Source: Albifimbria verrucaria
Lineage: Eukaryota; Ascomycota; Sordariomycetes; Hypocreales; Stachybotryaceae
Length of the DNA: 64,000 nucleotides
NCBI GenBank assembly: GCA_020081605.1
Contig: JAHREC010000018.1
Location: forward strand, 3,596,001-3,660,000
Direction: 5' to 3'
The notes under the pieces are model-generated. The model saw only the letters and a list, made by a program, of their open reading frames with translations, was not told the origin of the DNA and searched no databases. Shown in pieces: positions 37,262-48,015 of this stretch (positions are counted from its first letter, which is position 1; each line of letters begins with the position of its first letter). Position numbers and translations under genes: made by a program.

Positions 37262-39663
37262 CTATTCATCAAGTTCTAACCCACCAACGCCTGCCTCCAC
37301 CTCCTCGAGCTTGGTTGCTGTCCCGTTGGCCTTCTTGACCCGCTTCTTCCGCCTAGGTGTGCTGGCTATCACGGGTGCCTCGGTCACCCACTGCGCAATA
37401 GCCGTCGCGCGCTCGGTCAAGATGGGGTATTCTTTACCATCTTCTGGTGACCATCTGCGTAAGGCAGGATCGCGACCAGGGCTGGCGCTCCGGATTGGGC
37501 GGCTGGTGCCGTTTGTGATTCTTGGTGGATCATTTGCTGGAGGAGAAGCAGTCTCTTCCTCCGCACGTTTTTCCTGGCCTGTATGGAGGCACGGAAGCTG
37601 GCCTCATCCATGACTCGCTCATCATTGAGAGCGTCGATGATGGCTTGTTGGCGGATGCGCTCCTTTCGCCTCTCCTCCGAGCCAGGGGCAGCTGCGAGAC
37701 TCTGTGCACTACCTTGGAGAAGAGCAGCAGCGGCAGAAGCGGCCTTTCCAGGGTTTATGTGTTGTTTTGGGGTGGGCCAGTTGTCGTAAAGAGATAACGG
37801 AGCGGGCGCGCAGAGGACCTCCCATGAGGCACCTAGACTTAGCCAGTTATCCGCCCTCCGTACAACCTCAATCCAGTCAGTGCGGGCCGGTGACCTGCTC
37901 GCCTGGAACACCGGGTACCCATCTGTGAGGCGGACGAGTCGCGCAACCATATACGCATGCCTCTGTAGCTCTTTGACAGATGTCTGAACAAGACAGTGGC
38001 AAAGAAGCAGCGAATGCAGAGCATCCGTCAGAAGAGGATGGTACGTGAGGGACTCGTTAGTGCTCGCATTGACCTCATCGGGCGGCAGACCATGCTTGAT
38101 AAGATGCTCTGTAGGATAGGGTGGTAGATCTGAAGGAGGTATGGGCGCAAATAGATCAGACAGCGGATATACCGTGTGTGGCTCGGGAGGGTGCCTGTGT
38201 CGGACAGTCGGTGGTTACGCATACCATGCGCAGCATAGCTCACACGATCGTTGAAATCCTTGGCCACCTTGGGAGGTAGATCAGGCGTATACTCAAATTG
38301 AGCCAAGAAGGACATGTAGTCCTTGAGGGCGCGCTTCCCAAAAGTCTTGGCCATTCTCCGGGATTCGGCTTGGATCTTGAGCAATTCATCGTCAAGTGGC
38401 GCCGTAGCTTCACCGTTTGCGGGCGATGGTTTCTTCAGAGGCGTATCGTCGCCTTCTGGTGCATCCTCGTAGTACAGGGATCGAAACTATCAAGGACGTG
38501 GTGGCAGGCCATGGTTAAATAAGCGGATGCTCGCTGGAAGTACAGTTGGCCCTCTAAGCTGCTCGGCTGCTCCTGCTCCGATAAGATGATATCTTGAGGT
38601 CGTCTCCTAGCTCGAGGGGTTTCCTGTGCTTGCAGGTCTGTTTCTCGAGCAGTCTTGTGGTTAGGGGGTTCCGAAAGCGTAATATGGACAAGGCATGGTT
38701 GATATCCAGAATTGCGCCCTCGTAATCTGCCTTGAAGCATTTGACAGTGGCTATGGTCCGCAGCACTTCAGGTTCCCGGGGTGCAGGGCCACGATGTCCA
38801 GCAGCGGCAGCAGGGTGGTCGATTCAACCAGCTGGCGAGAGGGTATCTTCTCGTGGAAGAAGTGGACATATTTGGCGTCGGGGTCTGTGGGATTCCGTTG
38901 AAGAACGAGAGAGCCAACGTCCTCGAGCGGCGATGCGCCTTGCATAGTGGCAACGCTGCATGCGATTTCGTCCAGTCGATAGGCGCGGCTTAGCTTCTGA
39001 CTCGCCTGCTCCTCATCCGGAACTTGCGCTCGCGGCTCAGCTTGGCGCCGTGGCCGGGCGGCCCCAAGCCGAGGGTATTCAGGTTGATGGGGTGCCGCCA
39101 TTGACATTGGTCAAGGTTGGTGAGGCGATGTCACTAGCAGCTCTCACGGCAAGGTTGCTGGCTTCGTCGACGAGGCGTCGAACCTTGACAAGGTCGAAGA
39201 AGACGGCGGGATCGATGGGGCGGGGTCGCGGGGTATTGTAGTTGACGTTGGCAATGGCCTCGAGGATCTCAATGGGCATCTGGAGCCATGGCCCGTGGAA
39301 GCAAGAGATGTAGCGCCAGTGCCTGCAGCATTGTGAGTTAGCTCGGAGGGAGGACGGCACGGGGCGTCGCCAGGAGAAGGGTGGAAGATGAGAGGGCGGG
39401 GAGGAGGTGCAAGGCATCAGGCGAGAGGGAGGTGTAGTGTGTAGAGTGTAGAGTAGCACTCACTTGTTGCGGCAGATTATAAGTGAAGGCGACGCGGCGG
39501 AGGCGGCTCCAGACTTGGGACCCTTGCTCCCTTTGGCCGACGTCGAGGCCGGTGCGGAATCTCCATTCTTGGGTTGCGCCGGTTTTGTGGGAGGGCTGGG
39601 GCGGGCGCCGTCGAGCTTTTCGGTTTCCAATGCGGCCGAAGGTTTGACCTTCTTCTTGGTCAT
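37262..39663 (-). CDS. Conserved-looking protein of unknown function with TPR-like helices
   Basis: I do not recognise a named family. The corrected product is 755 residues. It has a Lys/Pro/Ala-rich start (MTKKKVKPSAALETEKLDG), then HWRYISCFHGPWLQMPIEIL and IDPAVFFDLVKVRRLVDEAS. A TPR-like pair follows: VKCFKADYEGAILDINHALS and LEGQLYFQRASAYLTMACHH. Next come RMAKTFGKRALKDYMSFLAQ, DLPPYPTEHLIKHGLPPDEV and an Arg/Lys-rich helical C terminus ending GGLELDE. Intron 39323-39462. Seven frame breaks, one base lost each, near 39090, 39012, 38776, 38671, 38478, 38190 and 37472. They join cleanly and extend the C terminus about 155 bp past the uncorrected stop at 37417. Helical scaffold or adaptor is only a guess; no catalytic motif is visible. 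Confidence 0.75.
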
Positions 39664-39874
39664 GATTCGATCCTGGCTCGGGAGAACGCTGGGGCCGGCG
39701 GCGATGCTCACGGCTGGGATGTGTTTGCGCGGGCTGGGGTGGAAATTCAGACAGATAGATGTACGTCGATGTGGGGGATGCACAGATAAGGTGAGTTTAG
39801 GCGCAAAAATCAGTGGATCATATCAAACCGGGGAGCGTACATATGGCATGGTAGCTCAGGGTGGCATAGCATAG

Positions 39875-39944
39875 CATAGGTTAGTAGGTAGGTAGGTATA
39901 GACAGGTAGACCAGACTAGTAACTACCTACCTTACCTTACCTTA
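39875..39944. repeat. GTAG/TACC tetranucleotide-type repeat
   Basis: Degenerate AGGT/GTAG units followed by TACC/CTTAC units, giving an inverted arrangement. Similar tracts occur at about 40590-40622 and 51643-51718. Confidence 0.7.
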
Positions 39945-40099
39945 GTAGCCAGCGTGAAGAGAGAAAAGAGGGACGGGCAGCGATGGCACTGAGACAGGGA
40001 ACAAGAGGTATATTTGAATAAGAAAATTCTCCGTAAGGAAACAGGCAGAAGAAGAAACGAGAACCAGCAGCCGACAGCCAGCCGTGGTAACCAGTAACA

Positions 40100-40470
40100 G
40101 AAGACGAACGAAAACGAAAATGAAAAAAGAAAAAGAAAAAAAAGGGAAAATGAGTAATGCAGCCACAACTCTGCAGTCACTCTCATGGGACAAGCAGCTG
40201 AGGCCTCGACACTCATGTGTGGTGAATTGGTAGCCATCACGTGTACCCTCCGTAGGAAGAAAAACAAAAGGTCGACCGCCATGTTTTACCTCTGTGTGAC
40301 CGTCTGAGAAAGGAATAGCAGGCGACAAGTTGGGAGCTGAAAAGGAGGAAGAAGGAAAAAGAAAGAAGAAAAAAGGAGAGAGAGCGGAAAGAGGGTGGGG
40401 AAACAAAACAAACAGGACGTGCAACGAAAACAAAAGAAGAAGAAAAAAGAAGGCAAATAGGCGCGCATAC
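40100..40470. repeat. Purine-rich tract (GA/AAAG-rich on +)
   Basis: Low-complexity polypurine sequence with AAAAGAAAAAG and GAAGGAAAAAG runs. On the minus strand it is a polypyrimidine leader of the type seen upstream of other genes here, so it may lie in the promoter of the gene starting at 39663. Confidence 0.6.
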
Positions 40471-41286
40471 AAGCAATCCAGTGCTGATGTCTAGGCTTAC
40501 CTGCAAAGAGGTACACCCTTCCCTCCCACTCACTCATTTCCTCTTCATAGTCCGACCGTACGAGGTGCGTCAGGACAAGCAAGTCAGGTAGTGTAGTAGT
40601 AAGCTACCTACTAACCTACCTCTACAATAAGCTTGCTGCTATAGCTTGTGTGTAAGTACTGTAGCTAAGGTATGGAACTAATAAAAGACATAGTCCTCCA
40701 AATGACTTGGTAATACTCAGCCACTTACTATAGGTCCCAGCCTACTAGCATCTGCCTACCTGATACCTGCAGTGGCTTATTGCCAGGCAAGTCGGTATCT
40801 ATTTTCTCTGGCCTATCCACCCAGATACCAAATGCCTTCAATCGTTGGGGAGGTTAACCGGATGCGTGGGCGCAGTCCTGGGCCTGGGTACCTGGTCTGA
40901 TGAGAACGGCGTGCCCGTCTGAATATTGTACCTGAATCTAGACAACCAACACTCGTTTCGTTCCGCCAGAGGCAAGGGTCCCGGCCCCCATCGAGCAGAG
41001 AGTCAAAAAGGGTGTCATTCGATTGCCTGTCATCTCTAAATGGATTCTGTGGGGCTCCCTGCCCTTGTTTGCTCCCTGGGCCCCTGCTTCTCTCTCCCAC
41101 GAGCCAACTACCCCATTGTCAATCTCGGAGCATTCTGCTGCGGCGGCCCAAGTCGGCCACGACGACAATATTTCCTTGGCTCTTGGCTTCGGCATGCAAT
41201 GTCCTCATCATTACGTACAGCCGATTCCTCCCTAGGCCCACGGGTAGTCAATATCTGCCAATATGTTTGAAACGTTCGATCTGCCG

Positions 41287-41335
41287 TGGCACTAGCACTA
41301 GCACTAGCACAATCACAATCACAGTCACAGTTACA
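41287..41335. repeat. CACTAG/CACAAT hexanucleotide repeat
   Basis: Tandem CACTAG units passing into CACAAT and CACAGT units over about 48 bases. Confidence 0.75.
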
Positions 41336-41672
41336 CGACGCATTCGTATTATCCGGCGACGATCAGTACCTATCCGTGTAGTACAGCGCGGTGTTCATCT
41401 CGTATCTGAGTCCAATTGCTCTATCTAAGCTATCGAATTTTCATCTGCGTGTCCATGGCACACATCTCATCTATCAAAATACAAGTCATTAATGCTATCA
41501 AAGAATAACAACACTCAGTGTCTATTCTATGCTGTCCGTAGACACCACATAGTCCGCCTCATTAAGATGTGGATAAAAAAATATGTAAAGAAAAAGTAGG
41601 TTGGCACAGAAAATAACAGAAAACAAAGGAAAAAGTGCCGTCACTCATCACCATCTCTCCCGCGATGCCAAC

Positions 41673-42516
41673 TTAGAGGGCGAAGAAGATGGCTGCGAAT
41701 CCAGCCACCATGAGAGGCACAGAGAAGTGAACGGCAGCGGCGCCAGCAACCGGAGGAGGCGTGGGGGTGACGTTGGGAGTAGGAGTGACGGGAGTCTCAA
41801 CAGGAGGGTACACGGGCACGCCGGTGGGAGGAGTGACGAGCGTGGAAGAGGCAACGATCGTGGTCGGGGTGTCGGTGTTGCAGCTCTCGGAAGGAGGAGA
41901 AGGAGGAGCGCCGACCAGCTCAAAGTTGGCGCATGTCAGGCGAGTGGTGTTGGCGTAGTGAATGACAATCGACTTGTCGCCGATGAAGGCAGCGGTGCCG
42001 GGCTGGATCGAGGAGAATGGATCCGTGATGACTTTGCTGACGGGGCCCTCAAGCTTGCCGTACTTGCCGCTCAAGTCGCCAACCTCGCAAGTCTCGATTG
42101 CCGAAGGGTCACAGGGGGCTTCTGGCCACGGCCGAAGGGATCCAGGTGAGCCTTGGTCGAGGTACAGTTGCCGTTGACAGCAGCGGCTTCGTGGATGTGG
42201 AAGCCTAAAGATTGCCATGTTAGTCCTGTTGCGAGAGAGCCTATGGCATCTGTGGAATCAGGGACTTACTGAAAGGACCACCCTCCTTGGGGATATTGTC
42301 GAAGGTGATGGCGAAGATGACGCCATTTCCATCGGGGCCTGCAGTGCCGGTAATAGAGCCCTTGATGTTGCCGTCAATGCCAGCGTCCTTGAAGAAGGGA
42401 AGCTCAGGTAGAGTGGCCTTGTAGACGACGCCGACAGGGTTTCCGCTAACTGTAGTAGCAGTCTGGGCCAAGGCCTGGGCCGCAAGGGCGAGAGGAAGGA
42501 CGGTGGAGGAACGCAT
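41673..42516 (-). CDS. GPI-anchored cell-surface superoxide dismutase, copper-only type
   Basis: Extracellular dismutase that removes superoxide at the cell wall (related to Candida Sod4/5/6). The 259-residue product has a signal peptide (MRSSTVLPLALAAQALA) and an SOD-like beta-barrel. H85 and H87 (FHIHEAA), H102 (AHLDPFG) and H165 (IVIHYAN) are in the positions of the copper ligands. CEVGDLSGKYG follows, then a Thr/Pro/Val-rich stalk and a hydrophobic tail (VPLMVAGFAAIFFAL), as for GPI anchoring. No His lies between H102 and H165 where Zn-site ligands would be, which fits the copper-only class. Intron 42205-42269. One frame break, a lost base in the G run (+ strand) at 42114-42118. The start at 42516 is preferred because the signal peptide begins there; the frame is open upstream. 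Confidence 0.88.
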
Positions 42517-44387
42517 TTCGTTAGTTGTGGAGGTGGTTGTTGTGGTGGTTACTGTGGTTGTTGTTGTTGGTGGTGGTGATGGGGTATATGTAAGTCGGTG
42601 GGTGGTAGGTCGATTGAAGAAGAGAGAAGCGGAAGAGCTGATGCTAGACAAAGGAGATGTTTTATTTGGGTATGAGAAGAATGAGACATGAACATGAGTG
42701 CGGGCAGTAGTCGGTTTTTATGTTTGGATGAGAATATGACGGATGGCTGGGTGATCGATCAAGCGAAGCTGCAAGCCAAGGGAACTGCAGATACCTGGCC
42801 AGGATGTACCAACGTGCAGGGCTGGGCAGAGCCAACCAGGGTCGGCCTATAGCACAGCACCTACCTACCAACCTACTAACGTGGCGTGCCCAAATGGGCA
42901 TCATACCGTTGCCGTGCGCTGATGGGTGGTTTACCAGGGGTTTGGGTACAGTACAGCTGGGAGCTACCTGGCACCACTTTGGTGACAAGGCGCAGACCCG
43001 TAATTCTGTTTCCACCAGAAAGTCAAACATCCCATCCAAACAAAAAAGACCAAGCGCGCAGTACGTCCCGTCTAAGCGAGTGAAAGGACGCTCCGCGCCA
43101 TTGACCTCAAACAAAGAAGATTTTAGTCAATTTCCAGAGCCCAATTGAAGGGAAGTTCTACGGCGCCATCTGGATAAACGGCAAGATGGGCGGGTAGGAG
43201 GTTGGTAACAAAGACTTGGGGTACTTGGTTCCAAGGTACATGCAACATGCCACTGGTCATCTTTTCCTCCATCTTCACCTCTTCGCTCCCCACATCCACG
43301 CATCCCACTGGCATCATGCCCAATCCCCCCTACCAACACTACTTTACTTGAATTATGAAAGGCGTGCCAAGAGGTGATGTACAATAAGCGCACCTGGCTT
43401 GGCCTGTGCTCCACAGGGCTTCTCGGCTACTCGAATGATGAATAGGCAACCCCTGGTCAACAGCTGTAAGTGCACTAGCTCTACCCCGGCGATCTAAATA
43501 TGTCTATGACTGGGCATCACGATGGGTCCCCGATTGACGGTGAGTCTGACTGTGCAGCAGGGCAAAGCACGTACTCTCCCTCAGTCCTACCGCCAAGTCG
43601 GTATCGCGCTTCTGCCCTAACCCGAACAATCAGATGGCTGTGCCATGCCAATGCCGGCATCCGCCCAAGTATGTTTCAGCATCTCGAAGCCGTAAAACAC
43701 GAGCGTGGACGGACCGTCGTCGTCCGGGCTGCACTGGAAACAAGACGATGCTGGTGAGGAGCCGTTTACCCGTTGATGGTGTCTCGTCATTGTGGCTTCG
43801 AGCAAAGATGAACATGCCGTTGCGTCCGGTCGCACAGAAGACTGCTTCTCCAAGCCTCCGCTCCGCGTTCCCGTTTGCCGTCAGCACCTTCGAGAAGCTT
43901 TGGCTCCTGCCCATGGGCGCAAAACTGCAGGTCTATTTGTGTCGTGAAATTGCGTGAAGCACACTGCCAGCACGCGCTCATAGATGTCCAATTATGGCCA
44001 ACAAAGGAGGGTCCCAACGGCTTCTTGGGGTAATTGGCTGCCCAAGGCGGCTAGCTGGGGAGGGCGCGTGCGTTGTGCAAACATGTGGCTACCCTGGCCT
44101 TGGGTACTACAGTATAGGAAAACATATAGAAACAAACCAAACTTCTCTACGGTAGGCTATCCGGCTAGCCGCCATGGGTGCCTCAGACCACGTCCCCTCA
44201 TCTGGTCCAACCCATCTGAATCCCAAAAAGATGAGCACAGGGCAGCTTCCTAACCACCGCTTTCTGCAGCAACCCATGTTTGGAGCCAGTCAGTGCACCA
44301 CCATGATTGGCTGTGCCAGCCGCCAATGCACAAACGGCGCTTCTCCATTTACACAAGCGGATGCACCTCCTCTTCTCGGCCGGAAAG

Positions 44388-44640
44388 CTCCCTCATCGAG
44401 TTTGCCCTATCCAGCCGGTGGGCCCAAAGGGCCAAACGGTGCGCTCACCCTGTTCATTTGCCCATGTCTTGGCCCACGAGTTCCCTCATCAGATTTGCTT
44501 GATTGAGCCAGTAGGCTCAAACAGCCAAGCTATGCTACGGCTCCGCTCATATATTTGGATTGGCCCTGGTCCACCTTTTTTCTCCGACAGGATGTTCTCT
44601 CATCAGTTCTGCTCAATTGGGTATGGATACACAGAGGATC
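44388..44640. repeat. Diverged tandem repeat, about 93-114 bp period
   Basis: Three copies begin with CTCATC followed by similar T/G-rich sequence at about 44392, 44484 and 44598. In one + strand frame the copies read KLPHRVCPIQPVGPKGQ, EFPHQICLIEPVGSNSQ and MFSHQFCSIG, so the repeat is visible at both levels. Coding status is unknown. Confidence 0.45.
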
Positions 44641-45096
44641 TGGCCAAGATGCACTCCCGTCTCATTCATCGGCCATCAGTCAGCTGAAAGCTCCGGCCTG
44701 GTAAGCACTGAATCTCTGTCAATGCGTTTGCGGGTTTCGTGAAAGGGAGTGTGCTCAGACTTGACAACAATTCAGTCGCTCTCGGATCATCCGTTCTGCG
44801 CAAGCACGCTTGATGCTGTCACAGATATAGGCTACTCCTTCAGGGCGACACTAGAATGTGTTTTCGTCGACCTGAACCAAGCCGTTAAGCGCTGTGCAAT
44901 GTGCCGCGCAGTGTGATCAAGCAACCAGGCGACCAGCCAATCACCCATTTCTTTGTTTAAGCGACATCAGATAGACGATGTGGCAGTGCAGCATTCGAGG
45001 CTAAGCCTCAAGCAGCCTCGATACGTGTGGCTGAAACTTCAGCCTTATCAATGAGGCAGCCACTACTGAGCTTAGGTTGCGTGCCTCCGTCGCAAG

Positions 45097-45749
45097 CTAC
45101 CATGGTAGATTCACGCCGACAATAACGTCACAGTACTTTGACCTTATCCTTGGCCCAACGCACCCCTCGCATCTAGACACGATCCGGTCGGACGACTTGC
45201 CCATCATGAAGCCCATCGTTAGTGCCACGAACGCATGGACCTGGTATGCTGCCCTGGGCCAGAACTCCTCAACCGAGCTCCGGACCGTCATGAATTCTAA
45301 TTGAAGGAAATGCTGACCAACGTCAAGCACTGTCATCTCCGTCTTCGCCATCGTCATCCTCAGCATTATTGCGTCTCTGTATAGAAGCGGGCATGAGGAG
45401 TTTGTCGGAGGTGTAGAAGATCCCGATGATGGCAAGGCCGTCTCCGGCACTATTTTCAGTGCCGTCCTCGTCTACGTGGTAAGCTGATGCCTCTAGAGCG
45501 TCGTGATCTCCTCGGATCGGCGGAGCACCCAACTTGCAAAGCATAAGTCTGACTCGGCCCAGGTTTTCTTCGTATTCTGTGGTCTGCAGGGCCTTCTCCA
45601 TGTGCGCGAGAACCGACGAGGCGCAATCTCGTTGTAAGAACAAATTTCGAATACATCGGTCGAGATAAGGAAGCAGGCGTTTTGGGATTTCCGCAAGTTT
45701 GATGCTGCTTGCTCACCTCTATGAGGGAGTGCGGTCTTTCAGCTTGCAT
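45097..45749 (-). CDS. Doubtful protein-coding gene, not recognised
   Basis: I do not recognise this. Three overlapping minus-strand frames read like one protein of about 216 residues when joined. The pieces are MQAERPHSLIEV; then LAEIPKRLLPYLDRCIRNLF, EKALQTTEYEENLGRVRLML and an acidic stretch; then HFLQLEFMTVRSSVEEFWPR, AAYQVHAFVALTMGFMMGKS and IVGVNLPW. The two joins (near 45728 and 45325) both need one extra base removed, unlike most breaks in this window, which lower my confidence. The total is then divisible by three. It could be a real small gene, the 3' end of a decayed one, or chance. Confidence 0.3.
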
Positions 45750-46617
45750 GGTTCAAGTTAACAGCAACATTGGTACGGTCATGTACAATAATTCAACCTG
45801 GTCGATAGATTACATATACAACATTTCACCGGCACCCGACGGACACAATGCTCGAGTAAACTGCGGTGAATGCAAATTCGGGATGCGATCTGTGGCGCAG
45901 CATCCACGGCCAACAGAAGCACGGATACAACGCTTGGATGCGGCGGGTTCAACAAGCTCACAAGAACGCTTGCTTGAGGCATAAGATTACGGGGCGAAGC
46001 CATCATGTGTCTTGTTAAGCTTAGGGGCAGAGATGCTGTAAGGCTGTGATCGGCGAGGCGATGAGTTGAGCCTCAGTGCCATACCTATCTTTAGACACAA
46101 CTCAAAATATGTTGGCCGTTGAACTGGGGCCTTGCACGTCAACTTTTTGAGACATCCATCCAAATACAGTACGAGTCAATGGTCAAATGGTTACGCAATG
46201 CTTTCCATCAACCATTAGTTCTTGGGAAGTTGGTGGTGGGACGTAAGCACCAAAAACTCAGCTTTATATCATGCCCTCATTGATAAAGAATGACCCCGCC
46301 GCTTTGACGCTTTGGAGCCTATAATTTTGGCGGAGAAGGGTAAAGAATACCACTGTCATTGTTCCTGGTAGTAGCGACAGACCGGTTCTGTGGAGCACAA
46401 TGATGTTATACTTCACGATGGAGATATGTATGATGCGAGCCACTTCCATGGCGTCATCGATCGCAAATCGGATGCTGCCCGACCTGTCCGAAACACATCA
46501 TTAGGAATATAAATATCATGTCGATAACTTGAAAAGATTTTTCTGGTGGTTTTCTCATCATTGTTTCTCGTTGCAATTAGAGTAGAATCTAAAAACTCGG
46601 AATCGCAAACTTCCAAA

Positions 46618-47673
46618 ATGTCCCAATTCGACCAAGGTATGATAGCCTCCAACGGCGTGGCCTTTGAAGTGGACTTACAAACTCATGCGCGTTCTAGACC
46701 ACAGGGTCCCTGTGACCGACCAGAGCTTCCCAGGCACCACGGATAAGATGCCTGACCCCAAGCCCACCTATGACAAGATCCCCGATGAGATTGGCGGCCA
46801 CGAGACCACTTACAAGGCTGCCGGCAAGCTCAAGGGCAGAAAGGCCCTGATCACTGGAGGCGACAGCGGTATTGGAGCGGCGACCGCCGTTCTTTTCGCT
46901 CGTGAGGGTGCCGATTCGACGATTGTCTACCTGCCCGAGGAGGAGAAGGATGCTCAGGACACCAAGAAGAGGGTCGAGGAGCTGGGTGCCAAGTGCTACC
47001 TATTCTCTACCGACCTGACCGTCCGCGAGAACTGCAAGAAGGCCGTTGACTTTGCCATTGAGAAGATGGGAGATATCCACATCTTGTTCAACAACGCTGC
47101 CTGTGAGTTAACGCGGAGGTGTTGCGGCACTGGCATTGGCTAACTCTTTCATAGACCAGATGATGGTTGAGGACATCAAGGACCTGTCTGAGGACCAATG
47201 GGTTCACACCTTCAACACCAACATCCACCCTTACTTCTACATCGCCAAGTACTCCCTGCCGCACATGAAGCCTGGCTCTACCATTATCAACAACGCCTCC
47301 ATCAACGCGTACATTGGCCGACCAGACCTTCTTGACTACACCTCCACAAAAGGCGCCATTGTGTCCTTCACTCGCGGGCTGAGCAACCAGTATGTGAGCA
47401 AGGGCATCCGTGTCAACGCCGTCGCTCCTGGACCCGGTAAGTCATGCTCGCACATGTGCCTATCTTCAATCTACTAACTGGGCGACAGTTTGGACACCAC
47501 TCATTCCCGCCACCATGTCGGAAGAAGCTCAGAAGCAGTTCACCAGCCCCATGGGCCGACCTGCCCAGCCCTCTGAGATTGCCACTTGTGTGGTTTTCCT
47601 GGCGTCCAGCGACAGCTCGTGCATCAGTGGACAGACCATCCACTGCAACGGCGGTACTGTTGTGAACGGTTAA
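46618..47673 (+). CDS. Short-chain dehydrogenase/reductase (classical SDR)
   Basis: NAD(P)-dependent oxidoreductase, probably cytosolic. The 296-residue product has a 45-residue extension (PVTDQSFPGTTDKMPDPKPT), then the Rossmann motif TGGDSGIG (59-66), NNAA (138-141), catalytic Ser190 (INNAS) and YTSTK with Y203 and K207, and a C terminus SGQTIHCNGGTVVNG. The extension and motif set resemble the glucose-dehydrogenase-like stress SDRs of bacteria and fungi; the substrate cannot be told. Exons 46618-46636, 46698-47102, 47155-47436 and 47489-47673, all GT-AG. There are no frame breaks. It is followed in tandem, 342 bp on, by the HET-domain gene. Confidence 0.92.
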
Positions 47674-48015
47674 GGAGGTTGCGTTGGCTATCCCGAGGGG
47701 ATGTGTATGATGATCGTGTTCAGTAATTAAGGATTATGAAAGCGCTCAAAATTAACGCCGATTTATGACCAAGTTCAGTTAGTAAATCTTTGTCATGTGT
47801 GAAATCTCCTGTTGGGACGTGAAGCATTGTCCAAGACGTCTTTTCCGTATAATCATGGAGATGAGGTCCCGTCAGCTACAAAACGCAGCTACCCTATTGG
47901 GTCATGGTCATTAAACCACTAACCCATCACATCAACTTCGCTCTGAATCGTATTCACCTCTACTCAGCGGTGGACGCATGCTAAATCCTGGACAAGGTTC
48001 GAAATATTAACCAGG
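47674..48015. other. Intergenic between SDR and HET genes, no gene seen
   Basis: 342 bp containing the SDR 3' UTR and the HET promoter. No other feature is visible. Confidence 0.6.

Larger units (their letters stand above)
39664..41672. other. Intergenic, simple repeats, no gene seen
   Basis: 2 kb between the conserved unknown's start and the SOD stop. It contains TACC/AGGT repeats, a long purine-rich tract on the + strand (about 40100-40470; minus-strand translations there are poly-Phe/Ser/Leu artefacts) and an ACTAGC/ACAATC repeat at 41287-41335. No gene could be supported. Confidence 0.6.
42517..46617. other. Gene-poor region with one doubtful gene and a degenerate repeat
   Basis: 4.1 kb between the SOD start and the SDR start. 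It contains GTT/GGT-rich simple sequence just upstream of the SOD start (42520-42590), a diverged tandem repeat near 44388-44640 and a doubtful minus-strand gene at 45097-45749, both listed separately. The remaining open frames have no recognisable features. Confidence 0.5.

Noticed and set aside
39942..40472. Minus-strand open frame rich in Phe, Leu and Ser
   Set aside because: It is the translation of a purine-rich low-complexity tract; no signal of a real protein.
44174..44687. Overlapping + strand open frames of 110-126 codons
   Set aside because: They come from the diverged tandem repeat; no start context or family motif supports a gene.
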